Source: Casuarina equisetifolia
Lineage: Eukaryota; Streptophyta; Magnoliopsida; Fagales; Casuarinaceae
DNA length: 64,000 nt
Assembly (NCBI GenBank): GCA_028551475.1
Contig: CM052359.1
Coordinates: 10,603,583 to 10,667,582 of the forward strand
Direction of reading: 5' to 3'
Both the position numbers and the translations under genes were made by a program. Of the stretch, positions 13,850-26,545 are shown piece after piece (position 1 is the first letter of the stretch; every line of letters begins with the position of its first letter). Under the pieces are notes generated by a model. It was not told where the DNA came from and did no database searches. It saw nothing but the letters and a program-made list of their open reading frames with translations.

Positions 13850-15584
13850 TATGAAAGGATGACATATATATGGTGTGAAAGGATTGCATATATATGGTAT
13901 CCAACTTTTGGTTTCTTTATAATATTCTAGTGCATACAAGATCAAATGCCAACCAAAATAATTTAGAAAAGTGATGCTCTTGTCCCTTTTTAATAGTGGA
14001 TCCAAGTTGTATATTTTAAATGATTCTTTTATTTATGAGTTACTTTGGTCCCCAACAGCCTTTTCTCACAAACCATGTCTACTCCATCTACATCTATATA
14101 GTGATATGGTTAAAATGAAGGTGGAAAACAAAACTACACCAATTTCCTTTTTTTTTTTTTATTGAGGCCAACGTTTGAGGCCATGGTTAAGTCGAACTAT
14201 GCAGAGGATTAGTTATAGAAATCATGTACGTTATCCCAAAGGACATTTAACATCATATAAAAAATAATAGTAATTGGGCTTATATGTTAGTAGAAATGAT
14301 TAGGCCTTTGATTCTAATCCAAAGTATACTCTTATCCACTGACAACATCTGTTATCTTTTAGATTCTTCTTTCATCACTTAGAATCTTGCTTTTTCTTTT
14401 TTAGCAAAGAAAGAAGAATAAGGAATGAAAAAAAATATTGAAAGCATATATTACAAACATCTTTTTTGTAATTGTAAATGACTCAACAAAATATGAAGCA
14501 ACTTCTTTGGTCCCTAGTGAATATTGAAAACATGGAAAACTAAAGCCATTGGACCCCTAAGAAACACATTGAAACTATTATACATTCTTCAATGGAGAGA
14601 GTATTGGCCACAGTAAAACCATCCAATAGTGGAAGGACCTAGCATGGTGAGTAAGCAATAAGGCTGAGCACCCATTACCCTTGGGCAAAAGGCATAAAGC
14701 CTCCCATTCTAGATGTCTTGCAATGTTAAAAGATAATCTATTTCTTTCAAAACTATAGAAAGCATCCCTTCCATGTCTAGCACATCCATGATCAGATGCC
14801 AACAAATAAATTCAAAGTGGTGATGCTATTTCCCCCTTTCAAAAATGGAGCTAGGTTATATATTTTCAACAATTCCTTTATTCATGACTTACTTTCATCC
14901 CCAACACCCCTTTGTTATAGACCATGTCTTGACCATGTACATCATTTGTATTTCAAAATAAGAAACAACTTCTAAATAATGAAAAGGAAACATGTATATG
15001 GTATCCACCTTTTGGTTTCTTTTTCATATTCTAGTGCATACAAGATCAAATGTCAACCAAAATAATTTAAAAAAGTGATGCTATATCCCCTTTTCAATAA
15101 TGGACTTAGGTTATATGTTTTGTATGATTCTCTTAGTTATTAGTTACTTTGGCCCCCAATACCTTTTTCTTAGAGACCATGTCTACTCCATCTACATGCA
15201 TATTGTGAAAAGCTTAAGTTGAAGGTGGACAACAAAACTACACTTGTTTTCTTTGTTTAAGGCAAGGTTTGAGACCATGGTAAAGGCAAAGATAGAGTGA
15301 ATGGTGACATCCAGAGAATGACTTGATACATCCCTATGCTAAGGTTCTTTATATATCAACTAACTTTACTTCATTACCTTTCTCAAATGGATCCATTTTG
15401 AAGGAATTTTTTATGTTCTTTTTTTATTTGAATGATGGAAAAATAACTCTTTTTTTTTTTTATCTCAAGGATGGAATCTTATGTGACACAATTCATTTCA
15501 AGTTGACAAAACAAAAGACAATAATCCAAGCAGTACAGGAAAGAGACAAATGTATCACATTTAGATATTGTGAAAAAAAAAAGA
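13850..15584 (+). repeat. R-module repeat interrupted by a T-module fragment
   Basis: 13850-14190 and 14496-15584 are R repeat in forward orientation. 14195-14495 is a reverse-orientation piece of T containing the 'ctctattactaatcc' and 'attagtattc' landmarks in reverse. The distance between successive 'tgatgctctttcccc'-type landmarks is about 1.1 kb here instead of 1.5 kb, so R sequence was lost around the insertion. No gene is visible. Confidence 0.65.
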
Positions 15585-16100
15585 AAAGACAAATTCATTT
15601 ATACCTATAAGAAACAAAAAAGGAATATTGATAAGTTAACCTTATCATCATGCTATTTTAATATGAGAAAGGCGAGATTAGACCTTGAAATCAACACCCT
15701 ACTCCCTTGTTAATGTGTTGAGATCCAAGATGTGAAGTGTTAGTTGTTATCTATAACAAATTAAGAACTATTTGGTTCCTAGACACATCAACATCTTCGA
15801 TGCACCAATGACGATGTAGTCACCCTTTGCAATGAACCTTAAGTTTAGAAGTGAAAACTAAGGGCTACTTTTTAATCATCCGTTTGTAGTGAAAAGTCAA
15901 TCTTTCAACTTATACCAAAAGGCTTGAATAATGGAATTATAAACCACCACATTTAGGTAGAAAAAAAAGATAGAATACGACATCTCAACCCATATAAACT
16001 ATGGTATATGTCTAAAGGATTATATGCATAATATATTTATATACATGTAGTCACTAGGTAATTCCATCCAACTGAATCATCAATATTCACACTAAACGGT
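15585..16100 (-). repeat. Truncated P-module flank
   Basis: Homologous to the 3' flank of the minus-strand FT-like copies (compare 58090-58700), including the 'gattagacc' segment at 15672 and 'aaaccaccac' at 15940. It stops just inside the exon 4 end (the 'cactaggtaattcc' relic at about 16052) and then switches to reverse-oriented R. There is no coding capacity. Confidence 0.6.
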
Positions 16101-16773
16101 CATCTAAATGGAGTAAACATGGTTTATGGAAAAAGGGTGTTGGGGACTATAATGAGTCATGAAAATTACAAAGGATATAGATGGTCTAGACATGATCTAT
16201 GACAAAAGGGTGTTGGGGATGGAAGTAAATTATGAATAACAGGATCATTAAGAATATATAACCTAGGTCCACTTTTCAAAGGGGGAAAGAACATCACCAC
16301 TTTGAATTTACTTATTGGCATCTAATTATAGATTTGTTGAATATGGAAGGGATGCTTTACATAATTTTGAAAGGGATAGATTATGTTTTTGACCTTGCAA
16401 GACATTTGAAATGGGAGGCTTTATGCCTTTTTGCCAAAGGGTAGTGGGCACTTGGCCCTATTGCTTACTTACCAAGCTTGGTCCTTCTGCTATTGCATGG
16501 TTCAACCCTAGCCAATACTCATTCCATTAAGGAACTTATAATGGTGTCAATGCCATACACCTAATTAGATTCCAAATAAATATCTCCATCCAACATAAAA
16601 TTCTTTGTTTCTTATAAGTCCTATGGTTTTAGTTTTCTCACATTTTATATACTTACTTAGGACTAAAAAAGTTAGTCCTCTTCACTGTCTTCTAAGAGAA
16701 AGATCCCCCTTCTCAATAACTATCTTGTCATAAAATGGAATGGTGGTAAATAGTAAGAAGTTTAAAAAATGAG
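16101..16773 (-). repeat. R-module repeat, reverse orientation (left of solo LTR)
   Basis: R sequence in reverse orientation, continuous in register with 18027-20744 once the solo LTR and one copy of its target duplication are removed. No gene is seen. Confidence 0.7.
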
Positions 16774-18021
16774 TGTTTGGTGAAATCTAAATGCAAGTGA
16801 ACATGTCGAACAAGTAATATAATGATAAGAAAGATATCGTCCCACAAAGAATGGTGATTACTAAACCAATTAATTACTAACAGTGAACAACTCCTAGAAT
16901 TTATCTAGCAAATTAAATTGATAGATGATAGATTAACTAACTAAATCTAAGAAAAGTAAATACAAGAAATATGTTAGAGCATATGATTCACCATAATTAC
17001 TAGGTATTAATATTGATTATTTATACTTACAAGAGGGATAATATCTATGTGATGGCGGAACTTCCTAATTTATTTACTATCCTATGTCTAGGTATAACAA
17101 ACCTACTTAGTTTATTAATTCACTATATCTATATATGTGAATTGAAACAAACCAAATGCATTAGGATCTATGAACATCCCAATTTACACCGAAGCCATAC
17201 AAATAACATGGTATATGTCTATCCATATTTAATTTATGGTTACATATTACAAGAAGCAACTGCATATCATCTCTTGTCGGTCTCAAATATGCAAATCGGA
17301 TCATTCAAGTGGTAGCTAATCACTTAAAAGCATTAAACACAATAATATGTAACTTCACATAAACAAAATATCTTGCAAAACATAATAATCATAAGTTCAT
17401 ACCATCATAATTAGGTTACATAGTAGCTCTAACAAAAATAAACTAAAACATAAATAAATAATGAGGAAGAATAGTAATAAGAAATAAATAAGACATCTTG
17501 AATCCAAGAACAAGAAGTTTGTCACCCCTTTTGTCTTCTCTTAAAGAAAACCTTGAATTCTTGGCCTCTTTCTTGAGTTGTGCTCAATTTCCTTCTCCTC
17601 TTTCTTTTGCCTCTTCTCTTCTTTTAAATAGGGTTTAGGTTTAGACCTATCTCCTATCCTACTAGGATTGGGCTTTAGAGGTCTAAAACAATTAGGTTTT
17701 GAACTCCTAAATTAATTAGGACTTGAATTCCTAACATGACGAGGTTTTCTATTTATTTAGAAAATCCAACAACAATATAAAATCTAATAACAATCATCCA
17801 AAGCCCAAGCCCATCTTGACTTTCTTGATTTTGATATTATGATTTTGCCACACAATAAGCATCAGGTTCTCTATGTTCATTCCTTTTCTCCTTGTCTCCT
17901 TGTGCTACATAAACAAGATAAAGTTAAGTAAATAAAAAGGAGTTCAAATGTTTTCTCACAATTATTAAAGTTATTTATTACCTAAGATAGGTCAAATAAC
18001 TTTATAAAAATAGAGTTATCA
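16774..18021 (-). mobile_element. Solo LTR, Ty3/gypsy-type (short variant)
   Basis: Runs from TGTTTGGTGAAA to GAGTTATCA and is flanked by a perfect 5-bp duplication ATGAG (16769-16773 and 18022-18026). It is collinear along its whole length with the reverse complement of the LTRs at 37559-38829 and 42251-43475, and with 52848-54119. No internal sequence is present. It splits an R monomer cleanly. Confidence 0.93.
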
Positions 18022-20744
18022 ATGAGCATCAGAAGTACAAGATGAAATCATAAAACATGTTGTTGGGTGTATAGGAAAACCATTTTGTACTTAAATACCT
18101 AGAGAAAGTGAAGAAAGGTTCCTTGTTTTGGTAAAATCAAGGTGTTGCATAATTTTTTTTCATCTTATTAATAAGATCTTATGTGTGATAAATATTGTAG
18201 TAAGTGACACTTGTCAAGATCGAAACTTCTCTAAATAATTCTACCATCTCAAGTTTTGCCCACTTTATTCTACTAGGTCTAAATACAATTTAATCATGTT
18301 TTCTTTTTTTTTTTCTTTTTAATTTTTGTTCTTAACATAAACTTTTACACCAAAATTTCAACAATATCTAGATGTGATACAGTTGTCTATGTCCTATACT
18401 ACTTGGATTATAGTCTTTTGTTTTGTCAACTTGAAATGAAATGTCTTGTACAAGATTTGGTCCTTCAGATATAAAGGAGTCCTTATTCCATAGTTGAGAT
18501 AAAAAAAAACATAAAAAAAGTTATCCAAAATATGTGAGAAAGGTATTGAAGTAAAGTTAGCTGCTATATAAAAAACCTTGGGATAGGGATGTATTAAGTC
18601 ATTCTTTGCCTATCCCTATTCACTACATTTTGGCCTTAACCATGGCCTTAAACCTTGTCCTCACCAAAGAAAACTAGTTTAGTTTTATTTTCCACCTTCG
18701 TTTTAACCCTTTCACTACATGGATGTAGATGGAGTAGACATGGTCTATAAGAAAAAGGCACTGGAGACCAAAGTAAGTAACACATAAGAGAATCATCCAT
18801 AATATATAACTTGGACCCACTATTGTAAATGGGAAAGTGCATCACTTTTTTGAATTATTTTGGTTTGCATTTGTTCCTGTATGCAGTAGAATATTATAAA
18901 GAAACCAAATGGAGGATACTATTTTCATATAATCCTTTCATACCATATACATGTCATCCTTTCATTATCTAGAAGTTGTTTCTTATTTTGGAATTACAAA
19001 GGCTGTAGATGGTCCAGGCATGGTCTATAACAAAATGGTGTTGAGGATGGAAGTAAGTCATGAATAAGAGGATCATCAAGAATATATAAGATGGGTCCAC
19101 TTTTGAAAAGGGAAAGAGCATCATTGCTTTGAATTTATTTATTGGCATTTGATCATGGATGTCTTGGATATGGAAGGGATGCTTTCTATAGTTTTGAAAG
19201 GGATAGCTTATGCTTTTACATTGCTAAACATCTGATATGGGATGCTTATGCCTTTTTACTAAAGGGTAATAGGTGCTTGGCCCTATTGCTTACTCACCAT
19301 GCTAGGTCCTTACACTATTGGATGGTTTTACCTTAGCCAATACTCTCTCCATCGAGGAATGTATAATGGTGTTAATGTCATACACCTAATCAAATTATGA
19401 ATAAATATCTCTATTCAATACAAAATTCTTTGTTTCTTAAGGGTCTCATGGTTTTAGTTTTCTCATGATCTTTATATTCACTCAGGACCAAAGAAGTTAG
19501 TCCTCCTTATCATCTTCTAAACAATAGATCCCCTTTTTTCAATACTTGTCTTTTCATTAAGTGAAAAGGTGGTAGATAGTAAGAAGCTTTAAAAATGAGA
19601 ATCAAATGTAAAAGAGAAAATGATAAATCATGTCATTGGGTTTATAGGAAAAACATTCCAGCTTAAATACTTAAAGAAAGTGAAGAAAGGTTCCTTGTTT
19701 TGGTAAAATCAAGTTGTGGCACAATTGTTTTCCATCCTATTAATAAGATGTTATGTGTGATAAATAGTAGAGTTAGTGGCACTTGTCAAGATTGGAAACT
19801 TCACTAAAAAATTCTACCCTTTCAAGGTTTGGCCATTTTATCATGCTAGGTCCAAATACAATTTAAACATGACTATTTGTTTTTCTATCTTCCTTAACAT
19901 TAACTTTTATACCAAAACTTCAACAATATCTAGACGTGATACATTTGTCTCTGTCCTATACTACTTGGATTATTGTCTTTTGTTTTCATAACTTGAAATG
20001 AAATGTCTCGCACAAGATTCTGTGCTTGAGATAGAAAGGAGTCCTTATTCCATTGTTTAGATAAAAAAAAAAAAAGAACATACAAAAGTCCTCCAAAATG
20101 GATCCATTTGAGGAAGGTAATTAAGTAAAGTTAGTTGATATACAAACAAACTTGGGATAGGGATGTATCAAGTTATTCTTTGCCTCTCACCTTTTACTCC
20201 ATCTTTGCCTTAACCATGGCCTCAAACGATGCCCTCAACAAAGAAAATTGGTGCATTTTTGTTTTCCCCATTCATTTTAACCCTTTCAATATTCGGATAC
20301 GGATGGAGTATACATGCCTATGAGAAAAGGATGTTGGGAACCAAAGTAACTCATAAATAAAAGAATCATCCAGAATATATAACCTAGGTCCATTATTGAA
20401 ATGTGAAAAGGTATCACTTTTTTGAATTATTTTGGTTGTCATTTGATCTTGTATGCATTAGAATATTAAAAAGAAACCTAAAGGTGGATACCATGTACCT
20501 GTAATGCTTTTCAACCATAAACATGTAATCCTTTCACTATTTGGAAGTTGTTTCTTATTTTGAACTACAAAGGATGTAGATAGTTTAGACATAGTCTATG
20601 ACAAAGGGGTGTTAAGGACAAAAGTAAATCATGAATAAAAAGATTATTGAGAATATATAACCTAGGTCCACTTTTGAAAAGAGGAATGAGCATCACCACT
20701 TTGAATTTGTTTGTAGTGTTTGATCTTGGATGTGTTGGCTATGA
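18022..20744 (-). repeat. R-module tandem repeat, reverse orientation (~1.7 monomers)
   Basis: Two successive R copies in reverse. The 'gcatcac' landmark recurs at about 18838 and 20412, a spacing near 1.57 kb. It ends at the edge of the P module that carries FT-like copy 1. No gene is visible. Confidence 0.75.
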
Positions 20745-20776
20745 AAAGAAAGCTAAAGTTGGATGCCATATTTCAC

Positions 20777-20784
20777 TATATAAA
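20777..20784 (+). promoter_or_regulatory. Probable TATA box of FT-like copy 1
   Basis: TATATAAA lies 99 nt before the ATG at 20883, a normal distance for a plant core promoter plus a short leader. The equivalent TATATAAG in copy 3 (61067-61074, minus) supports homology. Copy 2 has lost it. Function is not proven. Confidence 0.55.
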
Positions 20785-20882
20785 CAACCATCCCCTTAAG
20801 GTTTTAGCAAATTGAAGTATCAAACCGATTTGCTTGAAAGCATTCAACTTATAGTTCTATACAGGGTGAAAATTTTCCAATC

Positions 20883-23198
20883 ATGTCTAGGGATAGAGAT
20901 CCTTTTGTAGTTGTGCATGTTATAAGAGGTGTTTTGGACCCTTTCATAAGCTCCATTTCCTTAATGGTCACATACAACAATAGGAAGGTTAATAATGGTT
21001 CTGAATTCAAAATCTCCCAAGTTGTCACCAAACCTAGGGCTGATGTTGGTGGTGAGGATCTTCGAACCTTCTACATTTTGGTAAAACCCTATCTTTTCTT
21101 TCTATCTTTTTTTTAATTATTAATTTTTTTATATTTTTTTATCTCAAATTTCATTGATTTCATGTATATTATAAGGCTTACTTTACATAATAGGTTAATC
21201 ACTCATCTATTACTTAGAATAAAAATTATCATTTTGTTTGTGCTTTTTTCTATGCTAGGTCCCTTATCTACTCTTAGGTTACTAGTTGCCCATAATTTTC
21301 TAGGTAATTCTTCAAGTTCATGGTGTCAAACACATGATCCCTTCCTTTGTAGGTTATGGTGGACCATGATATGCCTTCCCCTGGTGATCCTAATCTAAGG
21401 GAGTACTTACACTAGTGAGCAACCATTTTATGTTTCATATTTTTACACTAAGAATTTTTGCTTCACTATGTTGATTTACACACATTAGAAATGATTTGTT
21501 TGAATGAAGGAGAGAGCTACCCTTTCTCTTTCCTCTCCCCTTTCTCTCTCTTTCTTGATACATGCATAGTCACATGCACTCATGGATATAAATGATCAAG
21601 AATCTCTTGAAACCATGCAGCATCCTAGAGCACAATAACATTGTTAACTATATCTTGTATCCTATTAGTGGAAATTCCAACAATATTTAGTATCTTTTTA
21701 AGTTGCAAGGGTTTCTTGAATGTGTGATTGACCATAATCCTCTTTTTCTTCTTATTCTATTCCTTTTTTCTTTTTAATTCATATCAAGGATGTCAGAGCA
21801 TTGTCCTTTCCCATGTTCTCTAATCTCCACATTTCTGTCCACCTTTTGCTTTCTAAATATTTTTCACCCCTTATTTTGAAATATTTGGGTGTGTAGAAAA
21901 CGCTTTCAAGATATCTTGCGTTTTATTGTGAAGTAACTGGCTGCTTTAATTCTAGAAAAGGATGTATGATGACCTTATTTAATGGGAATCTTAACAAGCC
22001 AATTAGCTAGAATTTCCACATAAATACTTGAAGAAATATATATATAAAAAATATGGATAAAGCATGCATGATAATCATTAAATTAGGGCTTTTAGGCCAT
22101 AATGAGGGGGAGAGATGTTTCTTAATTAACTACTTTCTCTTTAAAATTGCTAGGTTGGTGATTGATATTCCTGGAACGACATGGGCAAGCTTTGGTGAGA
22201 ACTTTCTCTAAATCCTCTTGATTAAATAGTTAAGATGCCTCCATTATTGGTTGCAATGCAATGCATAGTAGTTTTTAGCACATGCATGGGTTTGGCAAAT
22301 ATAATGGTTTGCTCCTTTTATGATACTAATAATTCTATTCATCTTAGGGGAAGAATTCATTTTAAAAATCTATTTCTCATTTCTTTTTCCTAAAAATGTT
22401 TCTAGAGTACACCTATTTGAACTCAAACTTTGTATGTTGGTAATGGACTACCATTACTATGTAGTGCAAAAGCGTCATCTGTTCCAAGTCATTTATTTAC
22501 TTGTTATCTCATTGTTCATGAACATGGACTTAGGATTGAGTAATGCTAAACTTTTCACTAGTTTTGCCTCCCCTCTTAGGCTCTTTGTCTTTTTTTTTTT
22601 TCTTTTTCAGTTACACCGATGTCCGGTACAATTTAAAGAGAGATTTTCAAACTAACATTCAGACTTTTATAGTTTTTATTGTCAAAAAATGCAAGCTATA
22701 AATTTGACTTGTCCATGTAGAGATTTAAAACTACTTTATGAATATTAATAACTCTTTATTGCAAAATATATCGAGCCAACAAGCTAACAAAGCTAGAATT
22801 CGTTACATTAACTTATAACCTTGACTTTCAAGACATTTATGGCTCTCTTGCACACCTTCACTTTGTGAAGAGAATGAATAGACAAAGAAAGTTAGACGAC
22901 GACATATATTCTATGAGGTTCCCTCAAGTGCATATAAAAAAATCTAATGCATGGCCTGGTGAAAATGATTGTAAGGCAAGAAGTTGTATGCTATGAAAGC
23001 CCGATACCAACATTGGGGATCCATCGGTTTGCTTTTGTTAAGTTTCATCAATTAGGCATGCAAACAATCTTTGCACCCATATTGCGCTAGAACTTCAATA
23101 CCAAGGAATTTACAAAGCTTTACCATCTAGGGTTGCTAGTGGCTGCACTTTATTTCAATTGCCAAAGGGAAAATGGCTCATATGAAAGAAGAATATAA
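20883..23198 (+). pseudogene. FT-like: FT-like PEBP pseudogene, copy 1 (four exons)
   Basis: FT proteins are small phosphatidylethanolamine-binding-family proteins that move from leaf to apex and, with FD-type bZIP and 14-3-3 proteins, promote flowering. Exons: 20883-21080 (66 codons starting [10 protein letters not shown]), 21353-21414 (62 nt), 22154-22194 (41 nt) and 22975-23198. The phases match the conserved FT gene structure. Seen: PSPGDPNLREYLH in exon 2, with Tyr at the FT-diagnostic position (FT Tyr85; TFL1 has His), and YESP...GIHRF and YFNCQRE in exon 4. Exon 1 is fully open and the introns 1 and 2 have GT/AG ends. Lesions: the Trp codon split between exons 2 and 3 reads TA|G; the exon 4 acceptor AG is AA (22974), and the AG one base on would shift the frame; an in-frame TAG sits in exon 4 where FT has Gln (CGC TAG). 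The DPD motif reads DHD. At most an 86-residue truncated product could be made. Confidence 0.92.
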
Positions 23199-24570
23199 CT
23201 AAAAACCACTCTTTAAAAGGAACTTAAAATAAAATACTAGTCTACTGAAGTGTTCTTGAATGTACGAACCATATTCATGTGGTGATTACTCAATTTTATT
23301 CTCCTAATTCTACATGCGTTAATGTTTCTAATGCAACAACATTTTTAAATATGTTAAGCATGTAATCTTTTAGGCAATTGCTGTAATTTATATGGCTTGA
23401 TATGTCATATTCTATCTTTTTTTTTAATGCCTAAATGGTGGTGGTTTAGAATTCCATTATTCAAGCCACTTGGTAAAAGTTGGAAGGTTGACTTTTAACT
23501 ACAAATGGATGACTAACAAGGAGCCCTTACTTCGCACTTCTAAGGTTTATGTTCAATGCAAAGGGTGAGTACATCATTGCTGGAATGCAGAAAATGTTAA
23601 CATGTGTAGGGACCAAACAATTTTGAATTTAGTGAAGATTAGAACTAACACTTTGCATCTTGGATCATGACTAGTTAACATAGGGGTGAGATGACTTCTA
23701 GGTCTAATCTCGCCTCTCTCATGTTAAAAGAGCATGATGAAAAAGTATACTCTTCAATATTCCTTTTTTTGTTTCCTAAAGGCATAAATGGATTAGCATT
23801 TTTATCCACAAACCAAGAATTTTATGATATGATTGGTGGAAGGCTGGAATGAGAGCAAAATACTAGGGTCACATTTCAAGTAGAGCTTAAATGGATGTGA
23901 TTGAAAGAGAAGCACTCTCCTTTTGTCATTTTTAGTTTCTTTGTCACCTACATTTTGAGAGAGAATACTTTCAAGTTTTTAGTAAATACATTTTTTTTCT
24001 TATGAATATATGAGTTTATTCACCTAAGAATTATACACAACAAAAGTTTAGTAACATATCCTAGCATTTTAATTCATTAATGAGAAAATTAATTTTGAAA
24101 TCCTTTAGCTATGACACAACAAAGCATTCCCCTGAGATGCTTTAATAGTCCTAAATAAGGTGGCTTTCTAGGTATTACTTTCCTTACTCTAAAACAAGAT
24201 TATTATTTCAGCAACCTTAGTTTGGAAATGGATATTGTTTCATTCAAACCATATATAATAGATACATGCTTAGAAAGAATGTTTAAGAAACATGTAACCG
24301 AATCATTTCTTTTAATTACTTTAATCATCCATTGCAGTTCCTAATTCCAATTGTTGTAGATCTTATAACACCTTATTATGCAAGGATACTTTGCCAATTT
24401 GGGCCAATTCAAGTACAATAAAAAACATATATGACCTATTATCAAATTAATGCATATAAAAATAATAATAAAAGTGAATTGAAAGGAGTCATCAAGATAA
24501 CACTTCTACTATACTTATTATTTTCATTCTTCTACTCATAAAATGAAGACAATTCTTCCCATTGAATGAT
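23199..24570 (+). repeat. 3' flank of FT-like copy 1, part of the duplicated P module
   Basis: No gene is visible. The segment is shared, inverted, with 32491-33639 and 57318-58690, so the duplicated unit extends well beyond the coding exons. It ends at 24570, where R sequence begins; the same boundary is visible near 57318. Confidence 0.75.
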
Positions 24571-26545
24571 GGAAGTGATGCTTTCTATAGTTTTGAAAGA
24601 GTTAGCTTATGATTTTGACATTCCAATACATCTAGGATGGCTAGCTTATTCCTTTTCACCACAGGGTAATGGGCACTAGGCCCTATTGCTTACTTACAAT
24701 GCTAGGTCCTTTCGCTATTGCATGGTTCTACCTTAGCCAATACTTTCTTCATTAAGAAAAGCATAATGGTGTCAACACCATACACCTAATTAGATTCCAA
24801 ATAAATATCTCCATTCAATACAAATTTCTTTGTTTCTTAGGGTTCCCTTAGATTTTGTTTTCTCATGTTCTTTATATTCACTCAGGACCAAAAAAGTTAG
24901 TCCTTCTTGTCATCTTCTAAAAGAAAGATCCCTTCTTCTCAATAGCTATCTTTGCATCAAATGAAATGGTGTAGATAATGAGAAGCTTTAAGAATGGGTA
25001 TCAAAAGTAAACGATAAAATCATGAAACATTTCATTGGGTATATAGGAAAACCATTCCTTACTTAAATACTTGGAGAAAAAGAAGAAAGGCCTCTTTGTT
25101 TGGTAAAATCAAGGTGTGGCATGATTTTTTTTTTCCATCCTATTACTAAGATGTTATATGTGATAAATAGTGGAGTTAGTGGCACTTGTCAAGATTGGAA
25201 CTTCTCTAAACAATTCTACCCTCTCACGGTTTGCCCATTTTCTCATGCTAGGTCCAAATACAATTTCAACATGTCTCTTTGTTTTAATTTCTTTCCTTCC
25301 TTAACATCAACACACCAAAGCTTCAACAATATTTAGATGTGATACATTTGGCTTTGTGACGTACTACTTGGATTATTTTCTTTTATTTTGACAACTTTAA
25401 ATGAAATGTCTTGCACAAGATTCAATCCTTGAGATAGAAAGGAGTCCTCATTTCATTGTTGAGATAAAAAAAAACGTAAAAAAGTCCCCTAAAATGGATC
25501 CATGTGAGAAAGGTAATGAAGTAAAGCTAGTTGATGTACACAGAACCTTGGGATAGAGATGTATCAAGGCATTCTCTACCTTTCACCATTCATTCCAACT
25601 TTGCCCTAACTCGGGCCTCAAACCTTGCCCTTAACACAGAAAATTGGTGGACTTTTGTTTTTAACCTTTGTTTTAATTGTTTCACTATATGGATGTAGAT
25701 GGATTAGACATGGTCCATGAGAAAAGGGTGTTGGGGACCAAAGTAGCTTATAAATAAGAAAATAATCTAGAATATACAACCTAGATCCACTATTGAGAAG
25801 GGGAAGGAGCATTACTCTTTTGAGTTATTTTGTTTGGCATTTGATCTTGTATGCATTAGAATATTATGAAGAAACCAAAAGATGGATATCATATACATGC
25901 AATACTTTCATACCATATACATGTCATCCTTTCACTATTTGGAAGTTTTTTCTTATTTTGAATTACAAAGGATGTAATTCATGGTTTAGACATTGTCTAT
26001 GACAAAAAGGTGTTGGGGATGGAAGTAAATCATGAATATGAGGATCATTAAGAATATATAACCTAGGTTTACTTTTGAAAGGAGGAAAAAGCATCACCGC
26101 TTTGAATTTATTGGTTCACATTTGATCACAAACGTGTTGAATATGGAAGGGATGCTTTCTATCTTTTTGAAAGGGATAGATTATACTTTTGATATTGCAA
26201 TACATCTAGAGTGGGAGGCTTTATGCCTTTTTGCTAAAGGGTAGTGGGTACTAGGTGTTATTGCTTACTTAACATGTTAGGTCCTTACACTATTGGATGG
26301 TTCTACCTTAGCCAATACTCTTTCCATCAAGGAATATATGATGGTGTCAATGCCATATACCTAATCAGATTCCAAATAAATATCTCCATTTAACAAAAAA
26401 ATCTTTATTTTTTAAGGTCCCATGGTTTTGGTTTCCCCATGTTCTCCATATTCACTCAAGACCAAACAATTTGGTCCTCTTTGTCATCTTCTAGAAGAAA
26501 GATCCCTTTTCTTAGTTGTTGTCTTTTCATCAAATGAAATGGTGG
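24571..26545 (-). repeat. R-module repeat, reverse orientation (~1.3 monomers)
   Basis: Resumes R directly after the P module and runs into T sequence after 'ggtggtagatatcaag', the same R/T junction as near 1885. The short open frames here are shared with other R copies in shifted or broken form and do not look like protein genes. Confidence 0.75.

Noticed and set aside
13971..14165. Recurring ~60-codon frames (also near 18648, 25618, 30204, 36258 and 43776) with similar peptide sequence
   Set aside because: They are the same segment of the R repeat. The frame is broken or shifted in other R copies, no start or stop is consistently kept, and no family is recognised.
22320..22655. 111-codon open frame on plus
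   Set aside because: It lies wholly inside intron 3 of FT-like copy 1, and its homologues in copies 2 and 3 are broken.
20883..23198. FT-like copies as processed retrocopies
   Set aside because: All three retain introns at matching positions with mostly GT/AG ends and duplicated non-coding flanks.
20883..23198. TFL1/CEN (flowering repressor) identity
   Set aside because: The residue equivalent to FT Tyr85 is Tyr in all three copies, and the exon 4 end resembles FT; TFL1 has His at that position.
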